The notes under the pieces: generated by a model
The model's database searches: none
The model's input: the letters and a program-made list of their open reading frames with translations, nothing else
What the model was told of the DNA's origin: nothing
Made by a program: the position numbers and the translations under genes
Assembly (NCBI GenBank): GCA_012728855.1
Contig: JAAYEH010000156.1
Location: forward strand, 1 to 64,000
Source: Rhodopirellula sp.
GTDB lineage: Bacteria; Planctomycetota; Planctomycetia; Pirellulales; Thermoguttaceae
DNA length: 64,000 bases
Reading direction: 5' to 3'
Shown: positions 44,428 to 52,742 of the stretch, piece after piece
Position numbering within the stretch: the stretch's first letter is position 1
Layout: the number at the start of each line of letters is the position of its first letter

Positions 44428-45087
44428 ATGGAAGTGAAATTGGTCGTGGCCATCGGCAAGAATGCCGGGCAAGTCGTCAACATTCGAGGTCCGAAGTTCT
44501 TGATCGGCAGGGCGGAAGACTGCCACCTCAGGCCCCGCAGCGATACCGTGAGCCGGCATCACTGCGCCATCCTCGTGGAGGAAGGATTCGTGGCGATCCG
44601 CGACTTCGGCAGTAAGAACGGCACATTCGTCAACGACGAGCGGGTTCGCGCCGAGGCCGAATTAAAAAACGGCGACCGCTTGAGAGTCGGAAAGCTGGAA
44701 TTCGATATTCAGTTGGCTACCGATGTGGGGGGCAAGAAGAAACCGAAGGTCGAAAGCGTTCAGGAAGCCGCCGTGCGAACCGCGAAATCTGCCCCGACCG
44801 TAAACGACGATGACGTCGACCTCGACGACTGGTTCGGCGAAGATGCGGCCAGCCACGTCGGAGACACGACCACGCTCGATCAATCGCGAGCCGATGCCAA
44901 CCACCGCGCGCCGGGCACCGACGAGGGCCAACTGCAAGGGCAGCCGGCCGAGACGGCCGCGCTGAAGAAGCTAACGGAAGAGGAAAACACTGTCAAAGTC
45001 CCCGGTTCGTGGAGTCGAAAACCGACGGCGGCGAGCACCCGCGACGCAGCCGGCGACGCGCTGCGAAACTTTTTCCGAGGCCGTTAG
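44428..45087 (+). CDS. FHA-domain protein
   Basis: 219 residues. The forkhead-associated domain covers about residues 1-95: KFLIGRAEDCHLRP, VSRHHCAILV and DFGSKNGTFVNDERV, the phosphothreonine-binding loops. The rest is low complexity, acidic then polar (DDDVDLDDWFGEDAA), ending in a basic motif DALRNFFRGR. It probably binds Thr-phosphorylated partners of Hanks-type kinases, which planctomycetes have in numbers. Confidence 0.9.
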   Translation: MEVKLVVAIGKNAGQVVNIRGPKFLIGRAEDCHLRPRSDTVSRHHCAILVEEGFVAIRDFGSKNGTFVNDERVRAEAELKNGDRLRVGKLEFDIQLATDVGGKKKPKVESVQEAAVRTAKSAPTVNDDDVDLDDWFGEDAASHVGDTTTLDQSRADANHRAPGTDEGQLQGQPAETAALKKLTEEENTVKVPGSWSRKPTAASTRDAAGDALRNFFRGR

Positions 45088-45189
45088 AACCGGCGCTCGG
45101 GCTTTTCGTTCGCCGTATTGACCGGCTCTCCACGAGGTTTGCTTGTCCGGACTTTTCCACCAACGACAGCCGACGAGCGGAAGTCACCT

Positions 45190-45480
45190 GTGAGACCGAC
45201 CAACCAGAAACCCAAGTCCGCCGCTCTGCTGGGGCTGGCTTTTGATAACGACGACGGGCACACCCGGCTCACCCGTGGCAAGAATTTCGTCTTGCTCGGC
45301 GGCAGCCAGGAAACTCACTCCGTCATGCAAGAGACAGCCGTCAAAATCAACGAGCATCTCGACCGCCGCCGAAAACGCCTCGACGACGTCTCCGTCAACG
45401 AACTCCGCGATATCTGCCACGACGTGGCCGATTCGATCGGCCACGACCAACAACGCGGATCCGACCCCTCAAACCGTTAA
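45190..45480 (+). CDS. Conserved small planctomycete protein, unknown function
   Basis: 96 residues from a GTG at 45190 (VRPTNQKPKSAALLGLAFDN); a longer frame from 45118 lacks support. The core reads LLGLAFDNDDGHTRLTRGKN, FVLLGGSQETHSVMQETA and LDDVSVNELRDICHD. I recognise the LAFDNDDGH and GGSQxTH combination from planctomycete genomes only, without known function. It follows the FHA gene by about 100 bases on the same strand. Confidence 0.75.
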   Translation: MRPTNQKPKSAALLGLAFDNDDGHTRLTRGKNFVLLGGSQETHSVMQETAVKINEHLDRRRKRLDDVSVNELRDICHDVADSIGHDQQRGSDPSNR

Positions 45481-45642
45481 CTTCGCTCCAACGGAAATAT
45501 CCTTCTGATCCGTTGTGTCTGCTAAAACCTCCTTTTTTTCCTGACCTATCAACTTTACCCAGCTTGCCCGACGATTTCTCTTGGCAGCAGGGCAGTTTCT
45601 GCCCACATCCCCCCGCCAGTTTCGCAAGAGAAGGGTGAGCCT

Positions 45643-46128
45643 GTGGCCAAGTCGAAGAACTCGGGAACCTCCAAGAAACCAGCCAAAGCGACTCGGAGTT
45701 CGAAGTCGGCAGATACCGAGACCCGCGGACGAGCGAAGCCCGACAAGACCGTTACGGTCAGCCGCCGGGCAAAGTCGGATCGGCGAACGAAGACCGACCG
45801 ACGCAGCAACGAGATTCCGGTGGAGGTCGAACGGCGCAAGCTTCCACGACGTGAAAAAGTAAATCGCCGCCGCCAAATCGACCCAACCACATGTGAGCGG
45901 GATTACTCGCCCGATGAAATCGAGTTCATGAGCGCGTTGGACCAGTACAAGCGGACCAGTGGACGCATGTTTCCGACCTGCAGCGAAATCCTGGAAGTTC
46001 TTCACAAGCTGGGATACCAAAAAAGCCCGGCAACCACCGAGCAGTTCGCTGTTGCATCCGACGGCGCGTCTTTGGCCATCCCGGACCTCGCTGCCACGGA
46101 AACGCTTTCTGAAACGGTGACAGTGTAG
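45643..46128 (+). CDS. Basic protein with conserved C-terminal segment, unknown function
   Basis: 161 residues from a GTG at 45643 (AAGAGAAGGG upstream). The first 85 residues are Lys/Arg/Ser rich ([37 protein letters not shown]), suggesting nucleic acid binding or disorder. A conserved block follows: [20 protein letters not shown] and [19 protein letters not shown]. That block occurs in planctomycete proteins of unknown role. A strong terminator hairpin lies 45 bases downstream. Confidence 0.75.
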   Translation: MAKSKNSGTSKKPAKATRSSKSADTETRGRAKPDKTVTVSRRAKSDRRTKTDRRSNEIPVEVERRKLPRREKVNRRRQIDPTTCERDYSPDEIEFMSALDQYKRTSGRMFPTCSEILEVLHKLGYQKSPATTEQFAVASDGASLAIPDLAATETLSETVTV

Positions 46129-46499
46129 GCGAGGCACGCCGTACCCCGTCCTTTTTCCGACCACACCGTGTAGGCGGGGCACTCTGTGCCCCGCCTTTTT
46201 GTGATTCGCCCGGGATTCTGCTAAGAGTTCCTAACAAAACGGGGACTGTCTCCGAGGCAAACATCTGCAGGACACGCAGAAGTTGGAAAGAAATTCCTGC
46301 CGGTCGGAACCTCGGGGCTCCCGATGGGTTTAATCCCTTAGAGACTGGGCTCAAGACCTCGAGACGGGCAAAAACGCCCATCCTGCATCGGGTTTTGAGA
46401 CAGACTCTTCGTCTCGTGGATGCCCGACCCTTTGCCTGACGAACTGGGAAGTCGGCGGGTCCGGCTGTTTCCAATCCTCTCTTTCAGGAGTGCTCGACC
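46129..46499. other. Intergenic region with terminator and repeat remnants
   Basis: Apart from the terminator at 46173-46200 and a degenerate copy of it at 46126-46157 (GTAGGCGAGGCACGCCGTAC), I see a half copy of the AACGGGGAC repeat near 46240 and no gene. Confidence 0.55.
46173..46200 (+). terminator. Intrinsic terminator hairpin with U-tract
   Basis: GGCGGGGCAC-TCT-GTGCCCCGCC is a perfect 10-bp stem followed by TTTTT. It lies just after the gene ending at 46128. The phrase GTAGGCGGGGCAC with its partner GTGCCCCGCC is repeated in weaker form directly upstream, so it also belongs to a repeat family. Confidence 0.85.
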
Positions 46500-47579
46500 A
46501 TGCGCACAACGATAATGGGATTGCTCTTGGCGGTTGCCGCCCTGCTGTCGGCTTCTCACGTTTACGGTGCGGAGGGGCCTGCGTCTGAAGCGGGGCCGCC
46601 CGGGCCCGATACCATGTTCCAGCGTCTGGATAGGAACCACGACGGCAAAGTCACGGCCGACGAGATTCCCGATCAAGCGCCGGAGTTTCTCAAGGAGATG
46701 CTGAAACGAGCTGATAAGGATGGTGATAAGACTGTGACAGCCGAAGAACTTCGGGAAGCGACGCCGAGATCTCGCGGCGACTTTTCGCACCGCCACCCAA
46801 GGGGTCTCGAGGGCCGCGGGCCAAGTGGACCGGAAGGTCCGCCTGCTTCGGGGCATGGCGGACGAGGGGCGCCCGAGGGTCGGCGCCCGCAACCGTCGGG
46901 GCCGCCGGCGGATATGGCCTCGCCAAGGCGTCCTGATCCCAAAGCGTTGTTTGCCCGATTCGACAAGGACGGCGACCGGAAACTGAGTGTCGAGGAATTT
47001 GCGGACGGAATGAAGATGTTCCACTCGCGGGCGATGGCTCCGCGCCGCGCAATGGGATATCACCCGGGCATGGGACGTCGACCAATGACCGGCCGTGGCC
47101 CGATGGGGCCGCGCTTCGGATTCGGTCATGGTCCGATGGCGGGTCGTCCGCCGATGATGGGACACCGCCCAATGCCGGGGGCATGCCGTGCCTGCGGTCG
47201 GTCGGCTTGGGGCAATCCGTGGTGGAATCGGGGAGCTTGGGACGGACCGGGAGCCGCTTGGGCTGGTCATCGGCGACCAATGGCCCGGCACCACCACGCA
47301 ATGCTGGGACGGCTGCGTTCCTTCGACAAGGACAACGACGCCAATCTGAGCAAGAGCGAAGCCCCCGAACGCCTTCTCCGGCATTTCGACAAAATCGACG
47401 CGAACCAGGACGGGCAACTCGACAAGGCGGAATTGGGCAAAGCCTTGCGCGCCTTCGGCCGGCAAACGCGTGAAGCGTCCGCCGAGCATCATGCCAAGCC
47501 TCGCGAGAACCAGCGGGCTGAGAAAGAATCGCCTCGTGAAAAGAAAGGCGAGTTGAAGAAGCCCGAGGAAAAAAAGTAA
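46500..47579 (+). CDS. Secreted EF-hand protein rich in Gly, Pro, Met and Arg
   Basis: 359 residues with a signal peptide (MGLLLAVAALLSASHVYG). Five EF-hand loops are visible: DRNHDGKVTADE, DKDGDKTVTAEE, DKDGDRKLSVEE, DKDNDANLSKSE and DANQDGQLDKAE. Between the first and second half lies a low-complexity region (GYHPGMGRRPMTGRGPMGPR and similar, plus GACRACGRSAWGNPWWNRG). The C-terminus is Lys/Glu rich. It probably binds calcium in the envelope; partners unknown. Such EF-hand proteins are abundant in planctomycetes. Confidence 0.88.
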   Translation: MRTTIMGLLLAVAALLSASHVYGAEGPASEAGPPGPDTMFQRLDRNHDGKVTADEIPDQAPEFLKEMLKRADKDGDKTVTAEELREATPRSRGDFSHRHPRGLEGRGPSGPEGPPASGHGGRGAPEGRRPQPSGPPADMASPRRPDPKALFARFDKDGDRKLSVEEFADGMKMFHSRAMAPRRAMGYHPGMGRRPMTGRGPMGPRFGFGHGPMAGRPPMMGHRPMPGACRACGRSAWGNPWWNRGAWDGPGAAWAGHRRPMARHHHAMLGRLRSFDKDNDANLSKSEAPERLLRHFDKIDANQDGQLDKAELGKALRAFGRQTREASAEHHAKPRENQRAEKESPREKKGELKKPEEKK

Positions 47580-47709
47580 GTTGGCGGGTTATCCTGCGCG
47601 TATCCGTGTGTGCTTCGAAGCGCACACGGATAAGAAAAAGAAGGAGAGAAGAACTGTTTAGGATCGGCGAATGAATAACGGTCGTACTTACCGGTGGTGG
47701 CGGGGCTGA

Positions 47710-47806
47710 GGGGGTCGGGAGTCTTTTTTTCGTGTCGGCCGGAAAAGCGTCCATCCATACACGAAAGCGTCGCCCGGCCGACACGAAAAAAAGACTCCCG
47801 ACCCCT
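47710..47806. repeat. Long inverted repeat, GGGGTCGGGAGTC family, copy 2
   Basis: About 32 bp of perfect pairing: GGGGTCGGGAGTCTTTTTTT then CGTGTCGGCCGG, and its reverse complement ending at 47805. It lies between two converging genes (EF-hand, plus; di-haem protein, minus) and could stop transcription from both sides. Confidence 0.92.
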
Positions 47807-47846
47807 TCCCACGTCGATTTCGCGACCGTTATTCACTCGCCGATCG

Positions 47847-50177
47847 TTAGTCGTTCCGCTGGCGCTTTCCGGCGACGATCGCCTCGCGCATCCGCGACTC
47901 TTGCCGAAGTCGCGCTTGGTAACGCTCCTCCTGCCGGATTTCGACCGGATCGACCAGAGCGAAACCGGGCATGTCGGGTCGTGGAGTTGCCGCCAGCCGG
48001 TCAGAGCCGGCCCGAACAATCGAAAGCGCCTCGGTATAGCGGGGATTGTCGGCGGCAAGATGTTCGAGGCACGGGCTCCGCTGCGGCCGGGTGAAGCTGA
48101 CGGCGGCCGCGTGCTTCTGATCGCTCAGATTCACACCGGTCAGTTCGCCGAGACGTTTCAATTCGTTCGGCGATAAGGGACTGCGACCGTATTGGTTCCG
48201 CCCAAATGCCCCGCCGGCATAGTCCGGATAGTAGGGCGCGTTGATGTCGATCCACGAGATCACGCGGTCCACGTCCTCGGGCACGAGGCGGAGTTGTTGG
48301 TCGTGCTCGGGATTCTCGTGTCCTTCGAGGATGGTCTTCGCCAAGCGGCTCACGTGGGATCCCCACGACTTCGGCGGCTGCACGGTGTGCGGCCCGGCGC
48401 CGATGACGCGGACGAATCCCTTCTGGCGCAGATCGACGTAGGAGGTATTAAAAACCAGGTTCAGGTCGCCGGCGAGATTGAGCCTCTCGCCGGCCGGCTT
48501 TCCGTAGTCGTGGCACTCAACGCAGTGCCGATCGAATACCGGCTGCACCTCGGCCAGGTAGCTGAATTTGCGCGGCGGGCCGTGCCACGGTTGAAGCGGG
48601 CTGGGCGGGCGGGCCATGGCCAGCCGCCGCTCGATCACGGGCACTGCGGCGCGGCGGTTTTCGTGGCAACCGACACACCCCGTCGTCTCCCCCGGGCGGA
48701 CGATGGTGCCGCTCCGCATCGATTGGACCATCCGCCCTTGAGCGTCGAGCAACTGGAAATAGACGAAGGTGTCGGCCGGCACGGCGAAGTATGCGCTGCC
48801 GTCCGACTCGACCGGCACGGTTCCCAGGATTCGCTTGTTGTTGAAATCGTCCCAAGCCATGCCAGGAGCCTGCGTGCCGCTGCCCTGCCAGTTCTGGTGC
48901 GTCCAGAATCTCTTCTCCGGCGATTCGACGAGGCGAAGCGATCGGATCGTTCCTCGCGGGACCGATTCCATCCCGGCGCCGACGTAGACGTCGGCCACGT
49001 AGAAGCGGCCCTCCCTTTGGGCAAGGTCGATCCGCGGCGGAACCGCTGGCGGCCTCTCTCGCGGCCCAAGCGGCATGGGATCGAAACATCCCGGCGCTTC
49101 CGCATGCACCAGCACTTCGCCGCCGGCAAGGTCGAGCAAGTAGATGCCCATCTGCTCGCCGTCGCCGGTCATTCGCGAGCAGAGGAAGCTCGTACCGGAG
49201 AGCGGATAGGGATCTTCGTACTTCGGATTGACCTTCGCGAACGTGTCGTAATTCCCGACGCCGATCAGATCCACGGCTCCCGCCGGCCAAGTGCGGACCA
49301 CCGGCGGTTTGCCGTCGAGCCCCAGGCGACGGTCGACGATTGCCAGGGCGCCCCACGGCCGGTCGTGACACGAGGAGAACGTGGCGATGAAAAGCTCGCT
49401 GCCCGGGATTGCTCGGGCGTCGAGCACGGCGCCGGGGGAGTTGGTGTTATTGCCCCAGAACACGGCGTGATTCGTGCCGTCGGGGTTTGCTGTCCAAAGC
49501 CCCTGGGCATCGCCGAAGTTGCGGTCGACGTATTCCCAACGGTCGTAGACAATGCGGCCGTCGGCCAGCAGCGACGCATGCCCCTCGTGCAGCGTGCTAT
49601 GGCCGATCTGCTGGATATTCGAGCCGTCGGCATTCATGACAAACAGGTTGCCCATGATGTGCCGGTTGCACATGCAGTACTTCGGCTCCCGCGTTGACGT
49701 GAAGAGGATGCGGCCGTCGGGCAGGTAGATCGGATCGATGTCGCTCAGTCCGGAACCGAAAGTCAACTGCACCAGGCCGTTGCCTTCGGCGTTGAACTCG
49801 TAGAGGTGGTAGTCGTCGGCCGCGTTGCGACGCATGGAAACGAGAACCTTACCGCCGTCGAAACTCACATCCGGATCGCGCACAACCCCCTCGGGAAGAT
49901 CGATAAGCGTGGTCACTTTTCCGCTGGACGGATCGAGTGTCTTCAGCGCCCCGCCACCTTGAAAGCTGCCGGTATTGATCTCGCCCGTCTGGAACATGGT
50001 CGCCGAATTGTGGTGGTCACGGCGGTACTGGTGCCGGACGACGAACAAGATCGGACGGCCGTCGAGGCAGCTCAGCGCCGTCGGCGTCAACGGTGGCTCA
50101 CCCCCCGCGCGGGGACAAAGGCCGACGAACAAAACCACCGCGGCGATGGAACACCGACCAAACAAGCGATCACGCAT
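47847..50177 (-). CDS. Secreted TolB-like propeller/di-haem c-type protein, HzsA-related
   Basis: 776 residues from the ATG at 50177 (GGGGA upstream); an ATG eight codons earlier (50201) is possible. A signal peptide leads (CSIAAVVLFVGLCPRAGG). A beta-propeller with PD40-like blades follows (DPDVSFDGGKVLVSMRR, DIDPIYLPDGRILFTSTREP, YCMCNRHIMGNLFVMNADGS). Two haem c motifs, CVGCH near residue 505 and CVECH near 555, are followed by an ISWIDINAPYYPDY block typical of planctomycete cytochrome-like proteins. Overall arrangement is that of proteins annotated as related to the hydrazine synthase alpha subunit. That does not imply anammox: the synthase beta and gamma subunits are not here. Confidence 0.85.
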   Translation of the reverse strand: MRDRLFGRCSIAAVVLFVGLCPRAGGEPPLTPTALSCLDGRPILFVVRHQYRRDHHNSATMFQTGEINTGSFQGGGALKTLDPSSGKVTTLIDLPEGVVRDPDVSFDGGKVLVSMRRNAADDYHLYEFNAEGNGLVQLTFGSGLSDIDPIYLPDGRILFTSTREPKYCMCNRHIMGNLFVMNADGSNIQQIGHSTLHEGHASLLADGRIVYDRWEYVDRNFGDAQGLWTANPDGTNHAVFWGNNTNSPGAVLDARAIPGSELFIATFSSCHDRPWGALAIVDRRLGLDGKPPVVRTWPAGAVDLIGVGNYDTFAKVNPKYEDPYPLSGTSFLCSRMTGDGEQMGIYLLDLAGGEVLVHAEAPGCFDPMPLGPRERPPAVPPRIDLAQREGRFYVADVYVGAGMESVPRGTIRSLRLVESPEKRFWTHQNWQGSGTQAPGMAWDDFNNKRILGTVPVESDGSAYFAVPADTFVYFQLLDAQGRMVQSMRSGTIVRPGETTGCVGCHENRRAAVPVIERRLAMARPPSPLQPWHGPPRKFSYLAEVQPVFDRHCVECHDYGKPAGERLNLAGDLNLVFNTSYVDLRQKGFVRVIGAGPHTVQPPKSWGSHVSRLAKTILEGHENPEHDQQLRLVPEDVDRVISWIDINAPYYPDYAGGAFGRNQYGRSPLSPNELKRLGELTGVNLSDQKHAAAVSFTRPQRSPCLEHLAADNPRYTEALSIVRAGSDRLAATPRPDMPGFALVDPVEIRQEERYQARLRQESRMREAIVAGKRQRND

Positions 50178-50448
50178 AGCGTTCCCCACAAATAGGTTCA
50201 ACTTTTCCCGATTGTAATCCGCCCAATGAGGAAGCGAAACAATTGTCTCCGAAAAGGCAGGTGTTCCACCCCCTTACACGGACAGTTGCTTACCTTTCCT
50301 ATTCCGCCTATTCTAACAATCTGCCCCAGGCTTCCGTCGGACGACTATCCTCGCTATCCAGTCCAAGTCAGAAACCCGAATTGGCCGATATCAGCGGAGG
50401 AGAAGGAGGCTGCTCGGCATATTTGAGGCCAATAGAAAGCGCGATACG

Positions 50449-50667
50449 ATGGGCAACTACCAGGATCCTTTGATCGAGAGACTGATCGAGAAATTGCGTC
50501 ACGCCGACCCCCTCACGCGGCGCAACGCCGCCGCCGCGTTGCGTCTGCACGGCGCCCGCGCCGTGGCCGCGGTTGGCGAGCTGACCGGGCTGTTGTCCGA
50601 TGAGGATCCCCGGGTACGGGCCGAGGCTGCGCGTGCGCTGGATCGGCTGCGCAGCGTTGCCGCCTGA
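50449..50667 (+). CDS. Small HEAT-repeat protein
   Basis: 72 residues, MGNYQDPLIERLIEKLRHAD. It contains two helical repeats of the HEAT/PBS-lyase type (DPLTRRNAAAALRLHG and DPRVRAEAARALDRL), which could bind another protein. Too short for an enzyme. It stands before the repeat element and the PII gene on the same strand. Confidence 0.65.
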   Translation: MGNYQDPLIERLIEKLRHADPLTRRNAAAALRLHGARAVAAVGELTGLLSDEDPRVRAEAARALDRLRSVAA

Positions 50668-50681
50668 AACCCGGTGCGGTT

Positions 50682-50747
50682 GTGGGGCAGGTTTGCAACC
50701 TGCCTCGTAGCGGCGCGTCTAGGAGGCAGGTTGCACACCTGCCCCAC
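50682..50747. repeat. Inverted repeat, GTGGGGCAGGTT family, copy 2
   Basis: GTGGGGCAGGTTTGCAACC with TGCC at 50682-50704 pairs with GGCAGGTTGCACACCTGCCC plus CAC at 50725-50747. The flank reads as CAGAAACCGTGGGG on one strand, as in copy 1 at 2261-2327, so both come from one ancestral element. It sits between the HEAT-repeat gene and the PII gene. Confidence 0.88.
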
Positions 50748-50852
50748 GGTTTCTGACAGTCGAAGGCTTTGCCTTCCGCAGCGGTAGCGGGTATGGTTGT
50801 GGTTGGATCGCCGTGGCAGCCAGCCCAATCCACCGAGCCGGAGGCATTGTGC

Positions 50853-51200
50853 GTGAAACTGGTAATTGCAATTATCCAGCCGACCAAGCTGAACGCGGTC
50901 CGCGAAGCGCTGGAGAAAATCGAGGTGAAACGGTTGACCGTCTGCGACGCCCAGGGCTTCGGAAGGCAGCGAGGCCAGACCGAGCTGTACCGCGGGTTTG
51001 AATACACGGCAACGCTGCTGCGGAAGATTGCCCTGGAAATCGTGGTCAATGACGATTTCCTGGAGCGAACGATCGAGACCATCACCAACGTCGCCAGGAC
51101 CGGTTCAGAGGGGACGATCGGCGACGGCAAGATCTTTGTCCTGCCGGCGGAAACCGCCATCCACATCGGCGACGGCTCGCAAGGGCCCGGCGCGGTGTGA
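50853..51200 (+). CDS. PII-family nitrogen regulator
   Basis: 115 residues from a GTG at 50853 with GGAGG upstream. PII signatures: MKLVIAIIQPTKLNAVREAL, VKRLTVCDAQGFGRQRGQTE, the T-loop Tyr51 (FEYT) which is the uridylylation site in GlnB/GlnK, and GDGKIFVLPAETAIHIG. It senses 2-oxoglutarate and ATP/ADP and controls nitrogen uptake or glutamine synthetase. No amtB or glnA gene is near, so its target is unknown. Confidence 0.92.
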   Translation: MKLVIAIIQPTKLNAVREALEKIEVKRLTVCDAQGFGRQRGQTELYRGFEYTATLLRKIALEIVVNDDFLERTIETITNVARTGSEGTIGDGKIFVLPAETAIHIGDGSQGPGAV

Positions 51201-51231
51201 GGATCGCAGGCAGGCCGTCATTCTGAGACGG

Positions 51232-51329
51232 CAAGGGGTCGGGAGTCTTTTTCCGCATCGGCCTCCGACTGCGTTGGACATTCCAAGCGGTAATGAGGCC
51301 GATGCGGAAAAAGACTCCCGACCCCCTTG
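51232..51329. repeat. Long inverted repeat, GGGGTCGGGAGTC family, copy 3
   Basis: Arms read GGGGTCGGGAGTCTTTTT then CCGCATCGGCCT and the reverse complement AGGCCGATGCGG up to 51329. The outer core equals copies 1 and 2, while the inner 12 bases differ but still pair. It lies between converging genes (PII and the membrane protein). Confidence 0.92.
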
Positions 51330-51343
51330 CGTGCCGTGGGCCG

Positions 51344-52630
51344 TTATTCTGAAGAAGCCTCGCCGCGGTGTTCCTCGTCGACTACGGGCACACCAGCCGC
51401 GTCGGTTTTCAAGGGAGGCAGTCCGTATTCTTCTTCCTGCTCGTCGTCCAAATGGATTTCGTCCATTTCGGTGGCGTCCACCGCGCGTCGCATCAGCAAG
51501 TAGATGGCGGTAAACGCGACCCAGAAATAGCTGGCGAGGAATCCGGCGGTGAACAGTTTCAAGGCTTCGACCCAGAATCGGATCAATATCCCCCCGGCGT
51601 CGCCCATGCCGGACGCGATCGACGCCACCCTGGCCGTTCCACCACCCCAGTGAGCGGCCCAATAAGTGAGATGAATGGCGCCGGCCGTGAAGTTGGAGAC
51701 GAGAATCCAGCCCAGCACGCCGAAGAGCAGTGCCACGACGACGTAGAACAGATAGTGCAATGGACGCTGATAGACGTAGGAATAGGTTCGGCTTAGCGCA
51801 TCGAAGCTATCGGTGCCCTCGGCGCTGATCGTCGGCCACATGAGCGGCCAGCCGGCCCACAGGGCCAACAACAGCAGGGCAATCACCAGTCCGCCGATCA
51901 AGAAAATCCACCAGAATATGCCCAGCAGGAATACTCCGAATCCGACGCGGAGCAGCACCGAGACGACGCCGATGGGTACGGCGATCAGCAGCACTCCAAT
52001 CAAAGGAAACAGCGGCGCCACAAAATAGGCCGGCCATTTCGCATTCGCATAGCGAATCATTTTACCCCAGCCGACCCGCTCCTCGGCCGCCAGACGCACG
52101 GCAGCCACGCGGGTAATCGCTCCACCGAACCATCCCCAGACAGCGGCCACCCAAAGGGTACAGAGCACCGAGAAGGCCAGACGCGTCCAACTCAGCCCGA
52201 CATCAAACAGATCGCGCACCGGGCGGCTGAGTTGTTCCCAAGTGCCGCGGATCGGTTCAAACAATCCCCAGAGCGGCCCCGATTCCCGCAGCAGATAGGA
52301 TTGTGACGGCAGGACGGCTTCGGGCCTGGCGCCGGCTTCCGGAGTGTGCCTGTAGAGCGAGAGGCCGAACGGTCGCTCGGGCACGAGCGAAGACAGGGCG
52401 AGCCAGGGACATCCGTTGTACGGCTTGACCTGCTTTTCGACCTCGGGGCTGCCGGAGAAAATCAAGGCGAGCAGGGCCCAGCCGGAAACGGTCAGCAACA
52501 TCCCGACCGCGCCCAGCAAAAGCATACGGAATTCGGCCGCTAGCCGGAAGCAACGGAAGATGCTCAGCCAAGGGAATATCTCCGCCCAAGCGACCGAGCG
52601 CAACGTACCGTCGGTTTGGTCTACCATCAT
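51344..52630 (-). CDS. Polytopic membrane protein, conserved in planctomycetes
   Basis: About 428 residues starting at the ATG-ATG pair at 52630/52627 (GGGGAG upstream). About six hydrophobic spans: MLLLGAVGMLLTVSGWALLAL, AFSVLCTLWVAAVWGWFGGA, FVAPLFPLIGVLLIAVPIGV, FWWIFLIGGLVIALLLLALW, LFYVVVALLFGVLGWILVS and LASYFWVAFTAIYLLM. The phrase GGAITRVAAVRLAAEERVG between spans is typical. The C-terminal tail is strongly acidic (DDEQEEEYGLPP). I do not recognise a function; it could be a transporter-like or envelope stress protein. Confidence 0.75.
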   Translation of the reverse strand: MMVDQTDGTLRSVAWAEIFPWLSIFRCFRLAAEFRMLLLGAVGMLLTVSGWALLALIFSGSPEVEKQVKPYNGCPWLALSSLVPERPFGLSLYRHTPEAGARPEAVLPSQSYLLRESGPLWGLFEPIRGTWEQLSRPVRDLFDVGLSWTRLAFSVLCTLWVAAVWGWFGGAITRVAAVRLAAEERVGWGKMIRYANAKWPAYFVAPLFPLIGVLLIAVPIGVVSVLLRVGFGVFLLGIFWWIFLIGGLVIALLLLALWAGWPLMWPTISAEGTDSFDALSRTYSYVYQRPLHYLFYVVVALLFGVLGWILVSNFTAGAIHLTYWAAHWGGGTARVASIASGMGDAGGILIRFWVEALKLFTAGFLASYFWVAFTAIYLLMRRAVDATEMDEIHLDDEQEEEYGLPPLKTDAAGVPVVDEEHRGEASSE

Positions 52631-52742
52631 AGTACTCCCCAAAGCTGCTGCACCGAGAAGCTGGAAACAACGCAAAGTGTCCGTCTGCACGAGTTTCCGG
52701 CATTATACGGACCGCCTGGGCCGACGCAAGCTGATCGGACCG

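Noticed and set aside
47847-50177. Hydrazine synthase as evidence for anammox metabolism
   Set aside because: Only the alpha-like fold is present; similar proteins are common in non-anammox planctomycetes, and no other anammox gene is in the window.
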